Positions 51,119 through 61,925 of a DNA stretch of 64,000 bases are shown here, one piece after another. The first letter of the stretch is position 1; every line of letters starts with the position of its first letter. Position numbers and translations under genes: made by a program. The stretch comes from Panulirus ornatus. Taxonomy: Eukaryota > Arthropoda > Malacostraca > Decapoda > Palinuridae. The DNA lies in the NCBI RefSeq assembly GCF_036320965.1, contig NC_092276.1, forward strand, positions 5,195,282 through 5,259,281. The letters run 5' to 3'. The notes under the pieces were generated by a model. That model made no database searches and was not told where the DNA came from. It was given only the letters and a program-made list of their open reading frames with translations.

Positions 51119-51387
51119 TTAATGATGATAATAATGATAAAGCAGATGGCAGTATACAAGAATTTAAGAAGGAAAAGATTCAAGAAAGAAGGCACGAAGG
51201 TAAGACGATAAAAATCTGAGAAGAAGGACGAGAAAGTATTAAAAGAGCGGAAATAGGAAGGGAACAAGAAAGATATATATTATGGGCAGGAGTGTGCGGT
51301 AAACTAGTTTTTTGTGGCAAAAATCAAGAGTGGAAGAAAAGAAGACGAAAATTGGATAATTAGAAGCAAGAGAGGATGGACTCTGCT

Positions 51388-51390
<3 letters not shown>
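50741..51390. repeat. A/G-rich sequence with (AAT)n at 51063-51118
   Basis: About 18 AAT units lie inside a 500-base purine-rich tract (aagaag, gaagaaaag words). Confidence 0.85.
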
Positions 51391-51469
<79 letters not shown>

Positions 51470-51472
51470 CCT
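51391..51472. repeat. (GT)n-(CTGT)n compound microsatellite
   Basis: About 42 bases of (GT)n followed by nine CTGT units with one variant. Confidence 0.97.
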
Positions 51473-51599
51473 TCCCTCCCTGACCTCTCCCCACGCTCCC
51501 CTGTTATGGCTCCCTTCCTTCCTCCCCAATACCCTGAGATGCTATGTACTTAGCCAACAACTTTCGACGAAGTACCAAGTAAAAGATTGCAATATAAAA

Positions 51600-52100
51600 C
51601 TAAAGTTCAGGATATAGGAAATCGAAGCTGCGCGTGGATGGCGACTGGCTCAGAGATAGAAGACAACGCGTGGTATTAAATGTGTCATCACCTGACGGGC
51701 TCAGCGTGACGAGCGGGGTGCCACAAGGATCAGTCTTAGGACCTATATTCTTTTTATATATATGTGTGACCTGGAGGCATGATTCTCCAATAAAACTTCA
51801 AAAGTAACTGATATATCATATTGATAAGATTCAAGGTGATTTAGACAATAGAGTCGTCAGAGAAATGGCAGAGACTACATTACACAAATACGTAGAGTCA
51901 TACAATTTCGTTAGATAAATACCAGGCATGATCATAAATGCTCGTTAAATGTTAAGGTAAAAGGAAAAGGCTTTGGAGAGATGATCAGTCAAGACCTTAA
52001 CTGCATATCATAAAACCAACGATGGCTAGGATTCACACTAACTGCAACAAGTATAAAATGAGAACACAGGAGTCATTCTTTGCGCCGCCCTGGTCAAGGA
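51600..52100 (+). pseudogene. Decayed CR1-like LINE reverse transcriptase
   Basis: From 51646 the frame reads WLRDRRQRVVLN, then VTSGVPQGSVLGPIFFLYI (51700-51759), the conserved non-LTR reverse transcriptase block W-L-x-x-R-x-Q-R-V-V...S-G-V-P-Q-G-S-V-L-G-P. A shifted frame then gives DLEA, a stop, FSNKTSKVTDIS, corresponding to the stretch ending in F-A-D-D-T, with the catalytic aspartates lost. Further on, IQGDLDNRVVREMAE and, past more stops, GEMISQDL and RWLGFT follow the order of the D-L-x-x-L...W...L-G-V-x-I-S-x-D-L...L-G-F motifs of CR1-type proteins. The upstream part is lost next to the (CTGT)n run. Confidence 0.8.
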
Positions 52101-52164
52101 GTGGCAGATGGAGGTGCCTTCTTCTTGGCCATCCTGTTTGTATCACAGTTAAGATGAAGAAGGC

Positions 52165-52208
52165 AGTTAACCTCGTCACAGACCATCACCTCTCCTGTTA
52201 CGTGTCTT
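52165..52208 (-). repeat. 65-bp dispersed repeat, inverted partial copy
   Basis: ttaacctcgtcacagaccat followed by cacctctcctgttac is the reverse complement of the core at 33.8 kb with a few changes. Confidence 0.75.
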
Positions 52209-53065
52209 CCCCATATACTCCCATTTATTCTTCCCTCATAGTTCCCTTCCTACCCGCACTCCCTGTGCCACAGCCTGACCAGGACTCCACCTTTCTTACT
52301 GTTTCTCCCACACACCTATTCACTACCCTTCACCACTTATCCTTTCCTCCTCGTCCTCCTCCTACTCTTCTGAGAAAATGATATGAAAGTCCTCGATTAG
52401 GGCTTCCCTTGTGAAGTCTTTCTATCTCCGCATTTATCATACCATACCTCTCATTCTCTATTTTTCTTTCTTCTGTTATCGTTCCTCTCTTTCGTAAGCC
52501 GACATATTTTATTGATCATCTTCTTACATGTAGGTTCTCTGACTGTGAACTGTGTGCTCTTCTTGTTTTCTAACTTATATCTGCTAGTCGACTTCATTCC
52601 TTATGCTCTACGTAGCTTCTCTTTTTTCTACGTTCTTTTGTTTTCTTCAGATATATCAGCGGTTTATTCCATTAGCTCTGTAATTGTCTCGAATTTTCTC
52701 GCCGTCGTCTTTAATTTCTTTTCTGATTTTCCTCTTTCTAACACTCATTTTTTCAGCATAACCTTTTCCTTAGGTTCATTTCTTCCATCTTCGTTCTCGT
52801 AATTGAAAACTATGCCTCTTTATTTAGCCCATCATGGTAAGCACTTTATTTGTTTATCAGTTCCCTTCATTGTTCCTCAGTTTCCTCTCCTTCCAATCTC
52901 CTGAACACATCCCGTGCCGCTGGCAAGGCTGTACACTCTGTCTTCTCCAACAATTAAAACGAAATTTATGATAGCGTTTGGTGAAGCTCACATTGTATGT
53001 GTTGTTCGCGTGTTTTGTCTTCTTCACTAATAGCATGTTTGCTTTCTTGTCCGCCCGAAACCTGC
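52209..53065. other. T/C-rich low-complexity sequence, no gene recognised
   Basis: Dominated by ttcct, tcttc and ctttc words between 52200 and 52880. Frames are hydrophobic/Ser/Phe-rich, as expected from composition. Confidence 0.5.
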
Positions 53066-53140
53066 GTTGGCCGTTCGTCCACAACCTCTGTTAGCTTTTC
53101 GTCCATTGTCTCTGTTTGCCGTTCATCCATAGCCCTGTTT
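53066..53140. repeat. 24-bp tandem repeat, three copies
   Basis: Units gttggccgttcgtccacaac plus ctct, then two diverged copies. On the minus strand they read as octapeptides of the MDERQTET type. Confidence 0.8.
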
Positions 53141-53427
53141 GTCCACAACCATTGGCCATACGTCCTTTTAATCACTGTCAGTTTTTGGTCACAATACATT
53201 GGTGAGATTGTTTATCACAACCATACCATATGTTTTGTTGCAGCCGCCGCCATCAGCCAGTCGTATGTCACAGTATTTCCACAACCCTCCGGCACAACCT
53301 TCGTCATCCAGTATATTACAGCCAGCCTGTGAGGTGCTCTAGTCTCTGTTGTAAATACATTTATGATCATAAAGAAAAATAAGTTAATGTTGTTGAGGCC
53401 CCTTCCTTAGCCTCCCCGTGGGTTGCA
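53141..53427. other. No gene recognised
   Basis: Unique-looking sequence with no supported exon. Confidence 0.4.
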
Positions 53428-53700
53428 TATTCTCAAGGTAATCTTTGTATGATACCATGAAATGTATAGTTTGTGTATGGATATTTTGTTTGTATATTCT
53501 GAAGGTAATCTTTCTATGATACCATGAAATGTATAGTTTGTGTATGGATATTTTGTTTGTATATTCTGAAGGTAATTAGATATGGTGCCTTTGGGTTATA
53601 TATTCTGAAGGCAAACATTTGTGGCCCCTTGGGCTATATCGTCTGAAGGTAAAGTTATCTATGGTCTCCTGAGCTCTACATTCTGAATGTAAACCGATGT
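53428..53700. repeat. 67-bp tandem repeat with shortened 3' units
   Basis: Two nearly identical 67-base units start at tattct (53428 and 53495). From 53562 at least three shorter units of about 36-45 bases keep only the tattctgaaggtaa head and carry a different tail (ggtgcctttgggtta type). Confidence 0.9.
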
Positions 53701-54590
53701 ATGGCGTATGTTTGGTGATAAATGGTGAATATTGTATGTTTTTATGGCACTGCTGAGACGCAGAAATGATAACATCAGTTGGGTGCTGTATAACCTGCTT
53801 ATTTCATATGATGATAAATTATACAACTTTGGGTCATAAGTAAGTTGAAGTAAAGCTTTTGAGAGCGTGTTGGTAAAGACTTCAGTAGTACACTCTCACA
53901 GAGTACGTAGAGATTTCCATGCAATATTGAGTACTGTAACAGCAGTATAAGTGAGAGTGAGGCTTTTCTGAGCAGTAACTGTGCATGAAGGTGTTGTGAG
54001 CACGGGAAACGTGACGTTAGTAGAAATAAAACCTCTGTGAGCAGAGCTTGTAAGTGTAGCCTTTACCAACAGTTAGTGAAACCTTTAACAACTCCAAGAG
54101 AAGTCTTTAATAGTATACAATGAGCCTTTAACGACACCAAGTCAATCCTTCGTACAGGAGAGTTTGTAAATGTAATCTTCAACAGGATATGTACAGGTGA
54201 ATCACTCACAGCAGTGGAGTAGGTCAGGCTTCTATCAGCGGAGTGTGTGCACAACTGCAGAACTGTAGAAGTAGTGACGCAGCAGCAGGCAGGGGGATGT
54301 TGGCAGCAGAGGTGGAGAGGCAAACAGGGACGCAGCAGCAGTCACGGTGTTGACGGCGACAAAGTTTTAATAGCAGGACATTTTACAACAGAGGCTCTGA
54401 CCAGAGAACCTTCAGTGCGGTACACCTCAAGAATATGGACGCGAGGCAGGTGACACCCTAAGACGAGGAGGTGGAGGAGGACAGCGACAGAGAAGAAGAG
54501 AACAGACAAATGAAGAACATAAGGAAGAGCGGGAGATGGAAAGGAGGACGAATACCAGAAAAAGACTAGAAGTAGTACATGAGAAAGCCA
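53701..54590. other. No gene recognised; weak gagcagtaa/gtgag-spaced repeat
   Basis: From 53860 to 54240 words such as agtac, gagcagta, tgtaagtgtagcc and cctttaac recur every 30-60 bases, suggesting a decayed array. A (GGA)-rich patch is at 54458-54480. Confidence 0.4.
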
Positions 54591-54705
54591 AATAACAGAA
54601 GGTCTGTTGGTCTTTGGCAAATTTATCTGTTCACTGGAGTACATAGCAAGGTCGTAATAGCAGAGGACATGAGGGTCTATAACGCTGTTATCTACGGGAA
54701 GAGGA
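54591..54705 (+). repeat. 65-bp dispersed repeat, dimer
   Basis: aataacagaaggtctgttgg at 54591 and aatagcagaggacatgaggg at 54656 are 65 bases apart, the same spacing as the dimer at 33.8 kb. Confidence 0.82.
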
Positions 54706-54859
54706 AAAGGATAGAAGCAAGAGGATCGAGGATGGAAGGGGTTAAGGGCTACTCTACCCTTACTGAGAGTCATTTACCTTGATGAGTGTCATGAAGGGCT
54801 GATGTGCAGCCAGGTGCCGTGTTGTGCTCAGAACACCCATTCGAGACCTGCTAATCAAG

Positions 54860-54975
54860 ACCTATTCCCTCAACGCTTATTTCCTGTCTTAGTCTCTATA
54901 CGTTAGTTAGGTTGTCATGACTGCTCACCAGCATGCAACCTCGTCATAGACCATCAGGTCTTCTGTCATCTGAAC
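54860..54975 (-). repeat. 65-bp dispersed repeat, inverted copy
   Basis: caacctcgtcatagaccatc aggtcttctgtcatct (54938-54973) is a near-perfect reverse complement of the 33.8 kb core. A diverged unit precedes it at about 54875-54910. Confidence 0.8.
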
Positions 54976-56433
54976 TTCGCGTAAAGTCTCAGCCAACGGA
55001 ATGACCCGTGGAACAAAGACTGTTACAGAATGGAGGAGAGCCGGAAGGATGGGTTAAGAGAAGATTAAAAAGATAAGCTAAAGCACTAGATGCAACAACA
55101 ACGTAGGAAGAAACTGAAGGGAAAGGAAACATAACACAAGGTTAAGCATACAGTAAGATATATACTGGAACTGGAAGACTAAACAGTGTTGGATATCCGC
55201 ACAAGGCGACGGGAACACCACGAAAAAAAATTAGATCTCTTTTTACAGGAAAGAAAACGAGCTGCAGAGGATGTCCTGTGGTAAGAGATATGAGATTTAG
55301 CTGCAGTAAAGGATAACACTAGATAATCTTATCATCTGTTACCATCTACAAGATAGCGAAAAACAATTGAGCTGATATTATGGTCATGATCACGGAAGGA
55401 CGGAAGATTCTGGAGGGAAATGGTGTAGACACAGATGTAACAAATATTGTGACGACAGACGAACATTTACACGGTCTATAAAAAAAAAAGTTGACCAATT
55501 TGAGGTTAGTGTGACTCTTACCCCTCCCTCTCCCCCTCCCAGAGGAGATAAATATACCGAGAGAGGTCATACGATGGGCCATGGGGAGTAATATTGTGTA
55601 AGGTCAAGGTCATTTGGGGTTGATAACATTTCATTGTAATAGCTGGGTAACACGTAAGTCCTCCAGCCAGTGTGGCCCCCCTCGTGCACCAGACTACATC
55701 AAATGGTTGTGAATATAACAGGTTAATGTTTCTGTGTTGAGCATGATGGCTGACGTGTTAGGAACGGTAGATGACATTATCCATCGTGGCAGTACCCCAC
55801 CCGTCACACTGATGCTCATATCTTGTCGCCATAAATCTAGAAACATCGTCAGGGAAAAAGTTATATACACAGTTTCTTCTTCCATTTATTTTGTAATAAG
55901 GTTATAGACACTCATCTGATTGGGCTCGGTGCAAGTAGGTACAACTGTATAGTTCAGAATCATCATTTCCCTGGAAGAAAAACATAATAGAGAAGAAATT
56001 CTTCACTTATCTTTCAGTTATGTCTTGTGTGGAAAGATGAACATAGGTATGACGGCAGTGGGGCATGGAGGCTCTGTGACTAGCACTGTTTACATGCTTC
56101 CGGACACAAACGAGTCTTCTCATTACTTTGTAAAAACGCATTTGAACCGCAGTTCTCTCCTGTTGACAATGTTACCTGTACGAGTCCTTCATGAGCGAGC
56201 CAGAAATAAGATGAAAAGGGAAAATATGATTTTGGTACATGTAGATTTTTCTGTGATCTGTATCTCTGGATGGCCATCTGGTCGAGGAATAGTTCATTGA
56301 AAATAATGAAAACGTCACAAGATATATAGAGGTCATCTAAACGGGAATTAGAGAGGAGACTGTACTAGCCGTCTGTTATGTATACTATGCTTCCCATCAT
56401 TATAACTTGTGTCAGGCTCGCCATCCAACTGCT

Positions 56434-56435
<2 letters not shown>
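54976..56435. other. No gene recognised
   Basis: Mixed A-rich and unique-looking sequence with A runs at 55224 and 55481. The frame 56025-56300 is non-repetitive but has no recognisable domain or splice borders. Confidence 0.4.

Positions 56436-56491
<56 letters not shown>
56436..56491. repeat. (GA)n microsatellite
   Basis: About 28 perfect GA units. Confidence 0.98.
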
Positions 56492-56495
<4 letters not shown>

Positions 56496-56805
56496 TGGGG
56501 AAGGTCTCGATGTGTGTGTCGAGCGTTGCTCATGTGATGCTTCGTGTTCTCGGAAGCTTCGAATCGTCCGGTAATGTTGGCATGGTAACACTCTCGTGGA
56601 TACCTCAGCAACACTAGTAGTGTACATGGCAGTTGTGGATCATGTTGTGACTATAACTAGGACAAGAGATGTTAGTATAGGTTCAAGACTGTGCGTGTAG
56701 TAAAGATTTTTCTTTTCAAGTTCACTTCCTGGAATAGAAAAGAATCAAGAACATGACACAGGTCGGTACGATGGTCTCCTAGACTTGTTACTCTCGTTTG
56801 ACCAG

Positions 56806-57073
56806 AGGCGTAACGGCTTACCAACCAGGAATATGTCAGGTGGTCATGCCAGATGACCAGCATCTTGTGGGAGGGAAGGAGATGATAGAGTGGAGCTCCC
56901 CTGGGGTGGACGTCGCGAAGAGTCCAGACTTTTGCCCATCAAAGATCCTCGATGCCGGAAATGGGGGAAATGAAGTCAGGAGGAGTAGAGGGAGAGGAAC
57001 GGTGGGGGGAAATGGAAGTAGATGGACTACAAGGACACAAGTGGCTTTTCTTGAACTGAAGTGTAATTTGTCC
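56806..57073 (+). other. Protein-like open frame, possible exon, unrecognised
   Basis: An acceptor-like tract (tgttactctcgtttgaccag) ends at 56805. The frame that follows is open and non-repetitive (YQPGICQVVMPDDQHLVGGK, later SPDFCPSKILDAGNGGNEV). The only GT exit near its end (gaagt then gtaatt, 57060-57068) is weak, and joining it to the next candidate exon at 58303 would create a stop. The minus strand is also open here. It is recorded as a lead only. Confidence 0.18.
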
Positions 57074-57283
57074 TTCTTTGTCTCTGTCTTCAATTTTCTC
57101 AGGTTCCTGATAATCTTATTCGTCCCGAAGGATTCTCTAACCATCCTCCCTTTTTCTCTTTCTTTTCCTCATCTTCTTTGATCTGTCATCCCTCTCTTGT
57201 ACATTTCTCTTCTTGTTCTATTGGTGTTCTTCTCTCCTCATACTCCCCTCCAGGTCCCCCTTTCCCTTCCCTCACCAGCGGAG

Positions 57284-57284
<1 letters not shown>
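57074..57284. other. Pyrimidine-rich sequence, no gene recognised
   Basis: T/C-rich with a very good acceptor-like site (cttcaattttctcag ending at 57101), but no coding frame supported after it. Confidence 0.4.

Positions 57285-57316
<32 letters not shown>
57285..57316. repeat. (CA)n microsatellite
   Basis: About 15 perfect CA units. Confidence 0.95.
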
Positions 57317-57317
<1 letters not shown>

Positions 57318-57607
57318 CGTACAGTATTAACCACACTACCAGCAGCTCGCCAGCCATGCATCGCCGTCTTCTCTTTACCTTATCCCAGCCCACTACTTCC
57401 ACGAAGCCCACCACCACCCACCACCGCCGCCGTCAGCCCACCAAGCACTGCAAGCTCTTTAACCTTAGCGAGATAAGCACGAAGGATTAATAGTTTCTAA
57501 TGGTGTCTGGTCATTATGTGTGGCACCAGGCATTTCCTCTGGCCTCCCCACGAGCCACCATCACCACCGTCTCTGTCACACAGGCCCCCTGAGTCATCAC
57601 CTTCCAC

Positions 57608-57608
<1 letters not shown>

Positions 57609-57653
<45 letters not shown>
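57609..57653. repeat. (CA)n microsatellite
   Basis: About 22 perfect CA units. Confidence 0.98.
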
Positions 57654-57655
<2 letters not shown>

Positions 57656-58302
57656 CCCTGCCTGCCTGCCCTGCTCTGCTACCATAAACAAACGAGAGCT
57701 AGAGAGTGCCATTCCATGCCATGGGGAGAAAAAAGTGTCTCGTGGAATTCATATATTCAGGTAAAATATTTGGAGAGACATTTACGACAGTGGATGTGAT
57801 GAATGGTATTTTGAGAATTATTTTTTCTTAATTTTCAACCATATATTCGTCGTATTTACTTAATTGCTATGTCTTCGTGTATTATAACGATTATTTTATT
57901 GTATTTTTGACGTCGCATCAAGATGAAATTTAAAGATGTATCATCAGGTATCTCTCTTTATGTTCCATGTTCTCTAGATCGTGTGGGTATATAAGCGAAG
58001 CAGTGCTTATATAGTACGAGGTCTGTGTTGAAGTATGTCTACAGTGTATTAGTATGATATGTCGTTAAACCTATAATCTTCTAGTCTGTCATTCTTAACC
58101 GCTGCTGTCAATCTCTGGTCTACATAGGCTAAATGCTATAGTACTTGTGTACTAGCCAGATTCCCCATACACTTGTATGCTATTGGGTTATTAAGAGACC
58201 CATAAAGCTTTCTGAACATCATGGTTATTACTGAGACCCTGCAAATCCTACCTTACCTTCACCTGACACACGTTTCTCATGGTTTCTGTCTTGTCTTTTC
58301 AG
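57654..58302. other. No gene recognised; intron-like
   Basis: AT-rich sequence that would be intronic if the exon at 58303 is real. Confidence 0.35.
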
Positions 58303-58364
58303 AAGGTAGGTGGTGGCTGGTGGACCAGTTCGCTGACTGTCTCGGCAGATCGAGTCTTCGTAAG
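58303..58364 (+). CDS. Candidate 62-bp internal exon, unrecognised protein
   Basis: The acceptor tttctgtcttgtcttttcag ends at 58302 and is one of the best in the window, with a branch-like ctgac about 36 bases upstream. The donor after CGTAAG is GTAACG. Two leading bases plus twenty codons read GRWWLVDQFADCLGRSSLRK, with ordinary amino-acid composition and two adjacent Trp. The exon would end on a codon boundary. The family is unknown. It may be joined to the candidate exon at 59237, which can start in the same phase. Confidence 0.33.
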
Positions 58365-59236
58365 GTAACGTGGTCTTGCAGTAGTTTAAGGATTTCAGTT
58401 TTACATTATTACTAATTTTGTTTGATTGTCACTTGCTTATTTGGCGTCTGGTTTTTGCTTTATCTTTATTTCCTTTGTTCTGTTTGCCCTGCGCTGAATG
58501 TTTATCATTCTTAAGCTTCATATTATTCTATTTATGAGAATGATTTCCCCCGTCAAGTGTACCCCTTTCTGTTAATCTATCACATTGTTTTTGGCTGACT
58601 CTCCGAATTTCTATGGATTTTCTTTTCCTTTCCCTTTCCTTAGATTATTTTATTTTATCCTCGTTTCCTCTTTCTTCGTATCTATTATTCTTCAGCTCCT
58701 CCACAGTCGGTCTGTGATGGCTCCCGGCTGGGGCTAAATGTTCCTTCTTATCAGATTTATATTACAAATGTAGACTGCTTTTTATTTTTTTTTCACTGAA
58801 ATGTCGTTTTCCTTGGTGTAAACCTTCATTATTTTTATTATTTTTTCACCATGTGTTTGACCACCTCGTCATTCAACCTGTTATATTTCATTTCGTGTAT
58901 ATGTAGTCTTTCCTCTCCTTCCTCTCACCTTCCACAGAAAATCTATGTTTGTAAATAAATTTACGAATATTTATCTATCATCTGCGGGAGGCTCGTGTGT
59001 GTGGTTAAGTGATAGATGGTTCAGAAGTTGTGGATCGTTCCGCCTGGGGTTGTGTACAGTGTAGCACCCGTTGTGTTCATGAAGTGAAGAACATGTATGC
59101 GTCGTGCGCGTCTGTCATATAATTCATTGTAATCATTTATGCGGCACAGTGTGCGGGGTTTATCTAAATATAAATAGCATGCATTATTTTTTCCGTGTGC
59201 AGACTTACACTCATTTATTTTTCGTGAGAATATTAG
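58365..59236. other. T-rich intron-like sequence
   Basis: T/C-rich, low in coding signal. Contains a second good acceptor-like site (attttttccgtgtgcag) ending near 59203. Confidence 0.35.
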
Positions 59237-59465
59237 ATGGAAGATGAGCAGGCAGAAATGGCCGGCAGTAAAGCCAAGCTCGTAATAGAAGGCCTCCCCC
59301 TTCCCATCCCTACGTGTCTCCTCCCTCCTCTATCCCCATCCTTACTGGGATCCTCCCATGCGCCCCTTCTCATCCCCGAGGAGTCCCTCCTGCCCCTCCC
59401 CAATCCCATCGGGGGCACACCCCCCGCCCTCCAAGGCCTTCTTATCAGCGGAGGGAAAAGTCCTG
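59237..59465 (+). CDS. Candidate internal or first coding exon, unrecognised protein
   Basis: The frame opens with ATG at 59237 directly after TTAG and reads MEDEQAEMAGSKAKLVIEGL, then a long Pro/Leu/Ser-rich stretch ending LISGGKSP. It leaves through a good donor, cctg followed by GTAAGC (GT at 59466-59467). The in-frame TAG just before the ATG means either that TTAG is the acceptor, or that the acceptor is the tgtgcag near 59203 and this ATG is the start codon. C is very common at third positions, well above the T-rich flanks. The opposite strand is also open here, which weakens the case. Confidence 0.3.
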
Positions 59466-60178
59466 GTAAGCTTAGGACGAGAGAACAAACTTGGGAGGAG
59501 AGAGCCAAGGTTAAGGATCGTTGTCTGCCAACCATCACCGTCGTGGACGACCAATCTGGCCAGCGTACCGACACCATAATCATGTTGGCCTTCCCAGATC
59601 GTCTCCTCGGCTCACACTTTAAAACTCAAGTCTCTCTCAGCGTCTTAACCTTTGAAGTTTCTTTTACGTTCCTCCTCGACTTTCTTTTTTCTTATCTTCA
59701 CACCTCAGGGATGTGTGAGTTAAGTCTTAAGCGCCTGGGTTTATGCCTGTTATGTTCGTGTGAGGCTCAGGATTCCTTTCTGATAAGTTTTTGTTGTGCT
59801 CAGATATAGTGTTGTGTGATGTTTGTTACTCCAGGGATGATTTGCGAAACATTTCATTATTCATGGATTTCATTTTCTGATATTATCTTTCTCCTGGATT
59901 TCTTATTGTTACCTTCCATTTTTTTTTCTCTCCTTTTGGGGTTCGGTTCGCTAAGCAGAATCAGACTTTGAGTATCCGTTCCAGAGCCTTGGATCCCATC
60001 CTGCCCACACTGGGGTCTGACATGTGGATCTGCAGAACATAAGAGCGACATATCTCGTAGTGTACCTTTAGATTTCTGTCTCAGGTCCGCGTATCCTTAT
60101 ATTTATCATTAGTTAATTAAGTCCAAGACTCTTCCAGTCATCTGTAGTGTTGTCCTGCTACACACTCCACCCTCAAAG

Positions 60179-60180
<2 letters not shown>
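59466..60180. other. No gene recognised
   Basis: Reading on past the donor gives a frame to 59809 that turns hydrophobic and T-rich, as introns do here. No further exon supported. Confidence 0.35.

Positions 60181-60249
<69 letters not shown>
60181..60249. repeat. (CT)n microsatellite
   Basis: About 34 perfect TC units. Confidence 0.98.
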
Positions 60250-60250
<1 letters not shown>

Positions 60251-61028
60251 AATGGCTTTCGTCCCTCCAGAACTGTCTTTAACTCCCATCTTCATCACGG
60301 TAATGATCCTGCTTCAACCTCTCCACATCATCCTTCATTCTTCCAGAATCCGTTTTCTTAAACTTGTACCTTCTCCAGATCCTTCCGTCTTAATCCCGCT
60401 CTGTGCCAGGCATGTAAGCTCCTTCGCTCTCCTCTTACTCCCCATCCCGTTCTCTCTTCGCCTCCCACCCTCTCCCTTCACCCTCACCCTGCTCTCCTCA
60501 CTCTCACCCTGCTACAAGCTCCTCTGGTGTGTCCATAGTACCCCCCCCCCCTCCCCCCTCTCACCCGGGACGACCACATCAGCTGGCTAGCCGACCTGGA
60601 CTCGACCCCTTATAAAGCTCTTATCAGCGTAATTATTTACCGGATTATGAGTCTTATCTGGGTAATTACTCCCTGGGTTATGGCTTTCATCTCTCAGTCT
60701 TTTGCCGCAGGATGAAGGATGCCTTTCCTTGGGAATAAATCGTGGACATTTATCATCAAATACGGGTCGTAATTCCTGGAGTCCAAAGCAAATATGACTA
60801 AAGTTAGTAAGCAATGGTAGATGGTCGTTTTCCAGCACATAATCCTCCGCCGTTGGGAAAAATTAATTTATCGCTTTATCTTCTGCTTCATTTATGGTCG
60901 GAAGTTCAAAGATCCTCAGTCCGCACGGCGTCTTAAACCTTCGCTCGGCTTTTTTCTTCTCGCTCGTCAGCCAGCAACTCACATCTTGTTGGTAATTAAG
61001 TCAGAGGTCGAAGTTTCTTTCACGCAAG
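60250..61028. other. C/T-rich then ordinary sequence, no gene recognised
   Basis: The stretch 60250-60590 is pyrimidine-rich with a C run at 60541-60550. The rest would be intronic under the model of exons at 59237 and 61029. Confidence 0.4.
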
Positions 61029-61183
61029 CATCTGTGCACGATGGCCGCCTGGCCGCTGGCCCTCACGGTCAGTCCGATGCTTCGAGCAACTCGTCTCTTA
61101 ATGCCTCACTGCCTGGCGGGCCCGCTGCACTCCAGGATTATCGTCTTAAAGTTTTCCCTTGTTCATTTCTTTCCGTCTCCTGA
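61029..61183 (+). CDS. Candidate terminal exon, unrecognised protein
   Basis: The acceptor gaagtttctttcacgcaag ends at 61028. The frame (two bases completing a codon, then SVHDGRLAAGPHGQSDASSN and a Gly/Ala/Ser/Asn-rich run) is open to TGA at 61181-61183. The candidate exon at 59237-59465 ends with one codon base, G, which with CA here makes GCA, so the phases fit. That has a one-in-three chance of being accidental. A donor-like ggtcagt lies inside, so the exon could instead be internal. Confidence 0.2.
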
Positions 61184-61805
61184 TACCCTGATGATGGAGA
61201 ACAGGTCACGATGGTGCCGTGCCGGGAAACCTGGGGTGGTCTACGTAGGTTCATCGCGTTTCAAGAGAAAGACAATTTGATGGTGTGTGTCAAGTGAGGT
61301 CGTACGTGCGAGTGACTCCCGGACGTGGAGTGTGGTGGTCCCGTGCTGAAGCTTGTTTATTTGTGTTCATTAATGTTCACGGTCTGCCTGTAGCATTTCT
61401 GTCTTCCCGTGATGATTATTGTTCCCATAGATTACTGACTGAATAAATAAAATTCCTGCAGGAGTGGTCAGAATGGCCGGTGGATTACTATTAAATGTTG
61501 AAGACTTGTGTGTTAATTAAGTACGTGGTCGTGGGCAGTACGGTAGGGCGACTCTCACACTGACCCACATCCGTAGCCTCAGTTGTGAGAGGGAAGCATG
61601 GAGGACGACAGGTCACCTGCCCAGCATCTATCGTGAAGAAGAAAACCTGAGGAGAGCGAGGAAGTGCATGGTTCATGTGAGACAGTTGGCCGCATTGCTA
61701 ATTGAAAGGCAACTGCATCTCTGCTTAACTCATTAAACGCCTCCTCCCATCTTGTATATATGTATTTTGTTTATTTATAGTCCCAGGCATTTATGTCCTG
61801 TGATC
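61184..61805. other. No gene recognised
   Basis: Mixed unique-looking sequence between two opposite-strand candidate exons. Confidence 0.4.
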
Positions 61806-61925
61806 CTAGATGGCCGTGAAGGCTGTGTGTTGGCTGGGCTGGTGCCCTCGAACGGCGTGTGAGCCGAGGCTGACGGCTGGGTCCGTGGTAGCGAGGTCGG
61901 CATCGATGACAGGCTCGTGGTCCAG
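61806..61925 (-). CDS. Candidate 3'-terminal exon on the minus strand
   Basis: On the minus strand the tract cgtccctctcgtctgtcaacag ends just before 61925. It is followed by 39 codons beginning LDHEPVIDADLATTDPAVSL and containing SHAVRGHQPSQH, then TAG (61806-61808). By my count about four-fifths of third positions are G or C, the strongest coding-like bias seen outside repeats. Family unknown and no upstream exon found. It lies opposite to, and 0.6 kb beyond, the plus-strand model. Confidence 0.3.
   Translation of the reverse strand: MDHEPVIDADLATTDPAVSLGSHAVRGHQPSQHTAFTAI

Noticed and set aside
56806..58364. Joining the open segment at 56.8 kb to the exon at 58303
   Set aside because: The only visible donor would create an in-frame TAA at the junction.
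59237..59809. Single 190-codon gene from the ATG at 59237
   Set aside because: The coding-like bias stops at about 59465, at a GTAAGC donor; the rest becomes T-rich and hydrophobic. An exon ending at the donor is more plausible than one uninterrupted gene.
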